Under the pieces are notes generated by a model, which had not been told where the DNA came from, searched no databases, and was given only the letters and a program-made list of their open reading frames with translations. Shown here piece after piece: positions 56,710 to 64,000 of a stretch of 64,000 nucleotides of DNA (its first letter is position 1; every line of letters begins with the position of its first letter). This DNA comes from Morinoia aosen (taxonomy: Eukaryota > Arthropoda > Malacostraca > Amphipoda > Talitridae). The stretch covers positions 51,587,602-51,651,601 of the forward strand of contig CM059563.1 of assembly GCA_030386875.1 (NCBI GenBank), written 5' to 3'. The translations under genes were made by a program, and so were the position numbers.

Positions 56710-57787
56710 CTGAGGAGAGGGAACGTCAGAGTAGTTCTGTTTCGTGGATACTGGTGCTTTGTGGCTAGGCATCCAGTCGATTTGTGGGCGTCGCTCACTT
56801 ACACATAGTTCAATGGCGCACTTAGCATCTGAGGCATGACGCAATTACACTTTGTGACATGGTGCCCTTATGGACGTTGTGACAAGGAGGATTTTCGTTT
56901 TGTGACATGGTACAGCGAAGGGAAACGGTATAGCGCCGTTACTAAAACAACGCAACAAGTAATATGATGGTGTAGGCTGGGTGAACAGATAGACGCCATG
57001 TGAAATTTTTAACACGACAGAGAAGGGTTCGACGACGCTCCATTATTCGCTTCCAGATCCAGATACACGAGCATTTCCGCTGAAGATAATTGCAGCACCA
57101 AAGATCACATTTCCATTCGTAAATTAAAGATGTTTAAAATAAAGAAATATTCGGTTAACAACGGCATGCTGTGATCACGATACAGCACTAACAGGTTGAA
57201 GTTAGCTACTAATGAACGCTTCCCAGCTTCGTCTTTTCATAAATGGAAAAGTTGTACAAACGCATGACAAAACACCATATTCATTCAGAGTAAATAATTC
57301 AATAAATAATATTAACATCTATATCTCCCTAATTTTCTTTAGTGCAAAATGAGTCTTAAAAAGACAACCTCGCAATTGGTGTTACGAAACGGAGGAAAAT
57401 AACGTTAAAAAATAAAAAATAACAATGTTTTGAATAAGAGCGAGTTAAAACTATGAAGCTGAAGTCCGTGTAATTCTCTATTCTCTCTAGTTTCAGGACA
57501 ATTCAACACAAGCGGAGGTGCGCGTGCATCTTTCTTTTCTTTTTTTGTGAAGAACAGAAACGCCCATACTACAGAGAGCGCAAAGATCACCTAGCTCAGA
57601 CAGCACAAAATCTAGCACATGGGACGGAATCCTAGCATAGCGGTGGCAAGACAAGTGCTTTTTAGCTCTGGTCATCCCGATCCCGTGAGTCCCAGCAGCT
57701 CCAGCAGCCCCAGCCGTGTCTCCCAGCAGCCCCAGCTGTGCCTCCCAGCCGTACTTCCCAGCCCCGATGCCCAACACCGGTACCGAC

Positions 57788-57896
57788 CTGCCACGCCCCG
57801 ACCACGCCGCCGTGCAGCGTGTCCACCACCCTGAAGATGTCACCAGACCTGAAGCTCAGCTCGCCCGTCCCTTCTGGGTCGTAGTGGAAGTGGGTT
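57788..57896 (-). CDS. pyd: pyd exon: N-terminal part of SH3 domain
   Basis: The acceptor CGCTGTGCAG precedes 57896 and the donor GGCAG-GTCGGT follows 57788. One base completes Lys, then THFHYDPEGTGELSFRSGDI, FRVVDTLHGGVVGAWQ. This is the typical ZO-family SH3 start (ZO-1 has [31 protein letters not shown]). Joining to VERMGRNNQE gives the expected strand. The donor GTCGGT is non-consensus at +3/+4 but is fixed by homology and phase. Confidence 0.95.
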
Positions 57897-59969
57897 CTGC
57901 ACAGCGAGGCGTTAGTGTGAGGGTCCGAAATTGAATATAACAACACAATACGTTTTGTAACGGTGTACCCGTGAAAGTTAAATAGAAGCCTCATAGCTTA
58001 TTTGGCCAACAATACTGATGTTGCGTATAGGTTAACTTTACGATTATTTCTTATTCGCAACAATGCTCATGCTTGAAGTGACAAGTCTTTCTAATGGCAC
58101 ATAATCTTTTTAATAAATAACTGGGGCCCATCCGTCACATTATGTCTCATAACCTCCGTTTCACGATACAAACCAAAGCGACTCACTTTGCCTACACACT
58201 TGTTCTTGATTTGAAATTATTTTCAAACCGTTGCAAAAATGTCCAGGTTATTCCAGCAGTGCCAAGTCCGCCACGGAGTTGTTTCTTGCGTATAAGGACC
58301 GTCTTTTGAAATAAACACGTCTACAGAAGGTGCAAGAACCTACAGAGTCCACTACTCTATTTATTTGACTCATTATCAAGAAGCATGCATGCAAAAGAGA
58401 AAACTGTGCTACGGTACGGGAAGAAGAAGCCAAAGAAAGTGGACCCACAAATAAAACGAGCGCAGGAGCCTGGATGTTAAAGCACCCTATTCTTAGGTGG
58501 TTGTTCCAGCCCCAATTAGGGAGAGGAGACGGAGGTATGTAATTGTTTCAGTAATGCACGAATATTATTCCTAATCCTCCTCTACCATAGATACCCGAAC
58601 TTGTGGATAACAGAGCTTCTCATAGATATGCCCCCATAACTTTTGATCTCCATTACAGTTTCACCTCTCAAATCAGAGAGGTTTGAGCTTCAACTAATAT
58701 TCCCTCACCTCTAGTCTACATCTTTGACACATGATACCTAACACCTCCGAATAAGGTCCAATATTCAGAGCACCTTATGCATCACCCCCCAAACGTTCGT
58801 GAATTCACCAACGGAGAGCGTAGGGCTTCCTTAAAAACGCTAAGAAATAGAATTGCCTAATTGGATCAGCCAAGAACAAAAAGACTTCTTGATTTTACCT
58901 CAGATCAATTGATAGCTAAGTCTTTCAAGGTGCGCACAACTTCAGGGACGAAAGGTAAGCTATTCTCATCGTACAAATTAATGCCAAAATGAAAGCATCA
59001 GCAATCGAATACAACAGATAACGTATTCACAGTTAGGTAACATTATTTAGGAAGTTCTATAAGATATAGAGAGTAAAAATGTATGCAGACTTTTCATTCC
59101 TTTCCTGCATCATTTGAAAATGGCAATGAAAATCTTTCATCCTGATAAGCGCATGTAGTATAGAATAAAGTACTTCCATGACTAAATAAAATCTATCTAT
59201 ACTATAATAAGAGCCGCGTCCGTCCGTCTCTCTGTCTGTCCGAAGCCAGCCTGTAGTGTGCGATGAGCGTATCTGTGATACAAGCTCCAGCCCTATATAT
59301 TTTGACGGGCCGTGTTCACGCGGCCTTATCAACTCTCGAGAGAATTAATTTTTTATTTCTCACGGCTTTTCTTTCAAGTAGCCTACTCTCTTATTTCAAA
59401 TAGAGGGGGGTGGACTAGTATCCATAAAAACAGTAATGGTTGCGTCACACTAAAATGACAAAGCGTACATGCGTAGTAATTAAGTATTTTGCTGGCTTTC
59501 TGTAATTTAGTTTGAGTCATATCTGTCACGCGGTACAGGAAAGGGTTAAGCCAATAAACATGTTCGATATTGTAAATACCAATAGAAATATGAGGCATTT
59601 ATTTCAAACTTACGCATTCATAGTGAATGTTGTGTTCATACGCTGCTGTACTAAAAAAAATCTTCACCATCACACATGCTCCCATTCTGTACTGGTCATA
59701 ACAATAGAACCTCAAGAAAAACCTGTACCGTATTACTGACGGTTACCAAATTGATCCAAATTGGTGCATAGCAATCACAATCATTGTCACTAAAGGTAGC
59801 ATTTAAAAACACTGTTACACATATCACCATTCAAGTTCCGCCCTCAAATAACGACTCAAGCTCCGCCCAAGTTTTAAGACATCTAGGACACGTGAGGAGG
59901 CTGGCTGACATAGAAAAAGTTTGCACCACTGATTCAAGGCATTGCCTCTTGTGCCTATGAGCAGCTTAC
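57897..59969 (-). other. pyd intron
   Basis: 2.1 kb. It contains the repeat fragment at 59195-59340. Nothing else recognised. Confidence 0.6.
59195..59340 (+). repeat. Interspersed repeat fragment with TATACTATAATAAGAGCCGCG start
   Basis: Begins TCTATACTATAATAAGAGCC and a CGTCCGTCTCTCTGTCTGTC run, then ATCTGTGATAC and TTTTGACGGGCCGTGTTCAC. This type of opening followed by CCGTCTGTCTGT is commonly seen in insect non-autonomous elements. A diverged relative is at 22433-22640. The 3' boundary is uncertain. Confidence 0.5.
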
Positions 59970-60121
59970 TTGATGTAGAAGAGGTCCCCCTTCTGTGAAG
60001 CGAGGATGTGTTGGTAGTCTTGCAGGCGCGTCTGCACGAGCAGCTCTATCTGGTCCTGCTGGCTCATGAGGTAGAGTACTGCGTCTTCGCGTGTCATGTT
60101 CGTCAGGTCCATGTCGTTCAC
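59970..60121 (-). CDS. pyd: pyd exon: C-terminal half of PDZ3
   Basis: The acceptor TGTGTGTTGCAG precedes 60121 and the donor ATCAA-GTAAGC follows 59970. It reads VNDMDLTNMTREDAVLYLMS, QQDQIELLVQTRLQDYQHIL, ASQKGDLFYI plus two bases of Lys. It corresponds to ZO-1 VNNVDFTN-REEAVLFLLDL and then GDSFYIRTHF, that is, the alpha-B helix and last strand of PDZ3 plus the linker into SH3. Confidence 0.96.
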
Positions 60122-60648
60122 CTGCAACACACACAGCAAATAGAATCCTGTGTAACGTGAACAAGCGTTAAGCATATTGAGGAACTAATGCACAAAGCTA
60201 TCAACTAAAATTGCCGTTGGGCCAAACGAATTTGCATCAGATGTTATTAAATGTTTAATGGCTTTAATGATACAGCAAGATCTTGGAAATGAGGCACCGT
60301 GATATACCTCAATTTAATGACCACAATCACGAGAATCGTGAGCTTCGTGCTTCGACACTAGATGCGGCATTTTCATTCAGAACGCCTTCTGTTTTTATGT
60401 AACACCCGCATGCTGCCACCATCTGCGCGAATACACACCAACACAACACCAGCTCACTGGAGCTGCAACACTGCTTTAAGCTCACCAAATTTCGACTTTA
60501 CCTAAGCCCACGACTTACACACAAAAACACTACTTAAGAACACCAAATTTCCAGTTTACGTAAGGCAACGACTCAACACATAAAAACGCTGGTAAAGCAC
60601 ACCAAATTTCGACATTTAAGACCCAACCCCTGCTGGCTCCTGCCTCAC
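60122..60648 (-). repeat. Short pyd intron splitting PDZ3, with ~60-bp tandem repeat
   Basis: The part at about 60465-60630 consists of three diverged direct units with the cores CACCAAATTTCGACTTTACCTAAG, CACCAAATTTCCAGTTTACGTAAG and CACCAAATTTCGACATTTAAG at roughly 60-bp spacing. They end about 20 bp from the exon donor at 60648. Confidence 0.78.
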
Positions 60649-60799
60649 CTTGAGCACCATATCCCCGGGCACGATGCCCTGCACCTGGGCCTGAGAGCCC
60701 GGCTGTACGGCTGTCACGAAGATGCCGACCTCGTTGCCTCCCGTCAGTCTGATGCCAACGCTCCCCTCCTTACGGAAGCTCACGAACCGAGGCTCGGGG
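60649..60799 (-). CDS. pyd: pyd exon: N-terminal half of PDZ3
   Basis: The acceptor TTTTACCCGCAG precedes 60799 and the donor CTCAAG-GTGAGG follows 60649. The first base completes a codon from an exon beyond the visible set, then PEPRFVSFRKEGSVGIRLTG, GNEVGIFVTAVQPGSQAQVQ, GIVPGDMVLK. The carboxylate-binding loop is SVGIRLTGG, the ZO PDZ3 form of GLGF. It is nearly identical to insect Pyd PDZ3 by recollection. It is the most 5' secure pyd exon in the window; PDZ1-2 lie beyond the right edge. Confidence 0.97.
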
Positions 60800-60837
60800 C
60801 TGCGGGTAAAACAATATCGTATGGTGTGTCTGGTTTC

Positions 60838-60960
60838 TGGAGGATACAAGTATTATATCTACACTATTGTACCCATAGGAATAAACGCTCCCAAAGGGAG
60901 GATATGAGGTACCGAGCTGAAGATTAAATAAGCTTCCTTTCGTTGAAATCGAAAAGGCAT
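60838..60960 (-). repeat. Interspersed repeat family, inverted 3' fragment
   Basis: The reverse complement matches the end of copy F: GAGGATATGAGGT, CGCTCCCAAAGGGAGGATAT and TAGGAATAAACGCTCC are complements of its ACCTCACATCCTCCCTTTGGGAGCGTCTATTCC segment. It lies between the PDZ3 exon acceptor and a decayed copy of that acceptor. Confidence 0.75.
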
Positions 60961-60984
60961 CCTTTGGTTGAAATAACTTCTGAA

Positions 60985-61036
60985 CCAAGGCTCGGGACTG
61001 CGGGGTAACACAATATCGCATGGCCTGTCTCGTTTC
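60985..61036 (-). pseudogene. Decayed duplicate of the PDZ3 exon acceptor region
   Basis: About 52 bp match the real boundary at 60787-60840: the minus strand reads a GCGATATTGTGTTACCCCGCAG acceptor followed by TCCCGAGCCTTGGTTC, encoding SPEPWF where the true exon has SPEPRF. After roughly 20 exon bases the similarity stops, so splicing to it would not give a PDZ domain. Confidence 0.75.
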
Positions 61037-61394
61037 TGACAAGCACTAGCGAAATTATACCACATGAAGGTCATTATACAGCTGATTAAGTGCGGGGTTT
61101 AGCCCTCCGTACTGACTACCTGAAAATAAATTGTTAAGCCTCATCTTGTTTCAGACTAGTTATTCCTCAATCTCCTACATGTTCACATGTTCTACAGAAG
61201 AAATGGGTTCACTGTAAAATTTGCGTCGCTCATAGTATAAACTTCCTTACTTTTTGAACAACGGGCATCAGTGGCTCTCAGATCAAAAAAGTCTAACAGA
61301 AAATTCAGTGCCTAAGAATCTGAGCGAACAGTTTTTAAGAGTACGTCTGCCAATGAAAGAATCGGTCCAGGAGTTATGAAGATAATACTCAACT

Positions 61395-61745
61395 ATCAGT
61401 TTCATTTTTCACGATATAGGTGCTCTCTAGAGCGAAAGGAGAAGAGTACCATTTAGAATGAAATTGAGGGAACGAGGAATATATGCTACAAGGTGCGTTC
61501 CAACACCCCATGTAGTTTGGAAAAAAGTCTATGAAATAAAATAAAAACTGAAAAAAAGACAATAACAAAGACAAAGCCAAAAAACGAACAGCAGTGAACC
61601 AAAAATAAAAAAAAAAGGACTTTATCAATTTCAATCAAATGAATGCCAACATAATCTTCTTGGGACCTCACATCCTCCCTTTGGGAGCGTCTATTCCTAT
61701 AGATTTAATAGTGTAGATGAAACAGTAGGATCCTCCTGATAGGAA
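61395..61745 (+). repeat. Interspersed repeat family, copy F (diverged)
   Basis: Carries GAGTACCATTTAGAATGAAATTGAGGGAAC, GAACAGCAGTGAACC, an A-rich run, GGGACCTCACATCCTCCC, and the terminal ATAGATTTAATAG and GTAGGATCCTCCTGATAGG hairpin remnants. Confidence 0.8.
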
Positions 61746-63080
61746 ACAAAAATGCCTGCTAACTAAATGAACGCGCATGCATGAAGCCCATGCTGGCAAA
61801 TTAAATTATTCAGGGAGCTAAAAGCGTTATACAGATTAATGTGCTGCTGCTAAAAAGTTCATTAAGCTATTCTAACAGTTGAGTTGAACATTGGTGAATT
61901 AAGTCAGAGTAACGCAGCAGTAATTAATTTCAAATCTTTTACTATATTATACCTAACAATTTTAGCAAGTATTCATTTTCCTTGAGTTTTGTATGCACTG
62001 CAACAACAGTTGGAATATAAATTTCTGAATATTGAAGCAGTTCAAATTGACGATTCTTTCCCAAGCATTTTCATTACAACAAACTTTTTGGAAGAAAGAT
62101 TTGCGCCCATCAGAAACAACAGGAAGTTAGAGCACCACAACTGCAGCACGTACATCGGAACAGTCAGTGACCAGAAGTCTTTGTTTTTCTACCAATCGGC
62201 AGAGGTAGAGACAGAGCATTTGCCACTTACAATGGGAACAGCTGCGACTGATCACTTAACACGTTCCCCGTGTACTGGACCGTATGTATCCTAAACGGTA
62301 AATTGGTCATTCACGAACCAGTATAAATGAATGACATTTCATTTGTTGCGCGGCCTCTTCAATCAATAACTTATAGTAAAAAGTGAAATGTTATCATGCA
62401 CTTGCATTTTTATATATCTCAGGAAGGATAAAAATGTATTCGAGTAGTAAAGTCGATTTCTCAATTCTGCTACTTGCAACCTAACCAAACCAACCGTTAA
62501 CAACCGCGGAAACGCGGTAACTTGTCAAGCCCCCGACGAAGGTATGAGGTATAAAAACCGGAAACGGAAGTTTAAAAATTCACACAATTTAAATATGCAA
62601 AAAGATGCAAATGAAACTAAACTTCTAAGTCATATGCACACATTTTAAGGGAGAAATTTATCATAGCGTTTCATGGACAAATAACTTTCACTAGGCAAAT
62701 AAACCTCACGTTAACCAAGACTCATGCAGTGTGTAGAGGCAAGGCGAGCATGCAAGCGGTTAGGCCAAACAAATAAACCACACAATATCACACAGAGGCA
62801 TGCAAAACTTGAAATCATGAACTCAAAACATGCAGAAGTTTCACGACTTAACACGTAAGATGGAATAAACTTATGGAACAGTAGGATAAACTTCGTTAAC
62901 AATTTTTCCGACGCAAAGAAGGTTTATGCCTTGAGAAGTCTTAAGCAGCCCTGGCTCTCAGTAGCCCATTCTGTAAGACAGACACGTTTCTTAGAATTAC
63001 GAGGGAAAAAAACTGGAGAACTTCCTCCTTGCACAGCTTGGGCTTGATCAAGTTTCAATAACTCGAGCAACATTCTAAAT

Positions 63081-63227
63081 CAGAGGCTCTTGCAACCTTT
63101 TTTTTTGCCCCGCACTCCTGAAGAAATTTCATTCGAATCTCGCACCCCCTGAAAAAAATGCCAACATATAGCCAATTTCCAATAACTTACCTAGACGTTT
63201 CTCGCACCCCCAGGTAGGGAACCCCTG
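63081..63227. mobile_element. hAT-type MITE
   Basis: 147 bp. The left end is CAGAGGCTCTTGCAACC and the complement of the right end is CAGGGGTTCCCTACCTGG. These are imperfect terminal inverted repeats of the hAT CAGNGG type, continuing into GCCCCGCAC and GGGGGTGCGAG. The flanks TTCTAAAT (63073-63080) and ATCTAAAT (63228-63235) form an 8-bp duplication with one mismatch. There is no ORF. Confidence 0.82.
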
Positions 63228-63990
63228 ATCTAAATCATCGGCAGATGTCGGTAAACGGGTTTGAATTCTAATCTAATTCAGGAACTGTGCGTAGGTTTCT
63301 GAATTACCGATCATCTTATGCTGTATTGTACTCGGTGGAGACTGTCTCACTTCAAGACTGATAAAAAGTTAAATACGGTGAAGGAAACCGTGAAAAATGG
63401 AAAACGAAAATTGAATTGAAACATACTTCATTCCTGCACGAGCTGTGTAAAATAATTCAAGTTTAATCCCAATATCGATTTCAAACAAATAGCTTACGCA
63501 CACAATTTATTCAAGTCAAATGATTGAGAAACTAAAAGCCCTCAACTGTTAGATTAATTACACAAAAAAGTGGAGCTTTAAAATAATTGTTCTAAACTGA
63601 ACTTCCACAGTATCTCTCAATAAATTCTTCCTATGCAAGTAATCCTAGAGAAACCCGTTTTGACACAAAAACGTTTCCAATCCAACATTTTTACGAGCTT
63701 GAAACAGCCACAACAAAATCATGAGACGCCAGGACATTGCAGCTAAAACAAGAAGCTCAAACTTCAGAACACAGACACAAACAAAAGCGAATGTGAACGC
63801 TGGTGCAGGGCATCGAATTGCAGTGCTGCCTGACGGTGCAGTAAGTGACGATGACACCTTGACAACTTATCGCTAACAGGCAACACGACTAGAGTGTGTA
63901 TATATACACGGCGTGCACGCCAAACGAGGCGCTAGCATTCAAGTGTTTGAAGTTCGTGATGAACGAGTGGACATAAGATGCCTGACTCAC

Positions 63991-64000
63991 ACTGGTCCCT
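63991..64000 (-). CDS. Possible tail of the next upstream pyd exon at window edge
   Basis: On the minus strand the last ten bases read AGGGACCAGT followed at once by GTGAGTCAGG, a near-perfect donor. Joined to the PDZ3 exon, which needs two carried bases, the frame would read Gly-Pro-Val then PEPRFVSF. This is only ten bases, so it is speculative. Confidence 0.28.

Larger units (their letters stand above)
30984..60799 (-). other. pyd: polychaetoid / ZO-1 gene, 3' part (14 exons), minus strand
   Basis: Gene-level entry. Fourteen exons listed separately join in phase into 1,267 codons plus stop. Pyd is a MAGUK scaffold at septate/adherens junctions that links membrane proteins and the actin cytoskeleton; in Drosophila it affects dorsal closure, tracheal junction remodelling and bristle patterning. 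Visible parts are PDZ3, SH3, a guanylate kinase-like domain, a long disordered region and a C-terminal ZU5 ending SVSVDHF, close to the vertebrate ZO-1 end. PDZ1 and PDZ2 must lie beyond 64000. Exon phases make 56527-56709, 46118-46489 and 44865-45674 skippable without shifting frame, so alternative splicing there is possible. The introns carry antisense transposon copies. Confidence 0.96.
61037..63990 (-). other. Upstream pyd intron (partial)
   Basis: Contains repeat copy F (61395-61745) and a hAT-type MITE (63081-63227). The plus-strand ORF at 61989-62294 has no recognisable domain. No further pyd exon was found before 63991. Confidence 0.5.

Noticed and set aside
61989-62294. 101-codon plus-strand ORF in the upstream intron
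   Set aside because: No domain, no splice context and no similarity I recognise. The length is within chance for such a region.

Overview
The window is nuclear DNA from an arthropod, most likely an insect with a large, transposon-rich genome. The evidence is an AT-rich background, long introns, an I-type non-LTR retrotransposon, a Ty3/gypsy-type LTR retrotransposon, Penelope, Tc1, hAT and piggyBac-type debris, and a polychaetoid/ZO-1 gene whose protein resembles insect Pyd more than vertebrate ZO-1. I cannot name the species.

Layout. 1-5000: an I-clade-like non-LTR retrotransposon, cut by the left edge, with two intact ORFs. 5000-12076: mostly non-coding, with a decayed non-LTR reverse transcriptase, a 21-bp minisatellite, an AACCT-rich repeat block and two orphan exon-like segments on the minus strand. 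12077-21378: a complete LTR retrotransposon flanked by the 4-bp duplication ACAT. It has 924-bp LTRs differing at about five sites, a tRNA-Pro-like primer site, gag, a candidate -1 frameshift site at the gag stop, and an unusual pol in the order retropepsin, RT, RNase H, OTU-like domain, second retropepsin, integrase. Its 5' LTR alone carries a 223-bp piggyBac-type MITE. 21383-30983: no gene recognised, only decayed repeats.

30984-60799, minus strand: fourteen exons of polychaetoid (pyd, tamou; the ZO-1 orthologue), a membrane-associated guanylate-kinase scaffold of cell junctions. They run PDZ3, SH3, an inactive guanylate kinase-like domain, a long disordered Pro/Gly/Asn/Gln-rich region, then ZU5 with the stop codon. 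All fourteen splice in consistent phase and give 1,267 codons plus stop. The earlier exons (PDZ1, PDZ2) lie beyond the right edge. The introns hold a Tc1-like transposon, a Penelope-like fragment with two hammerhead-ribozyme-like cores, a family of interspersed repeats, a hAT-type MITE upstream, and many 30-100 bp tandem duplications abutting or copying splice sites. One 394-codon, proline-rich open segment (50180-51357) inside the largest intron does not fit the neighbouring splice phases and may be an alternative 3' exon or a nested gene.

The most unusual items are the double-protease, OTU-containing LTR retrotransposon, the paired hammerhead motifs in the Penelope fragment, the duplicated splice junctions of pyd, and the unassigned 394-codon exon.
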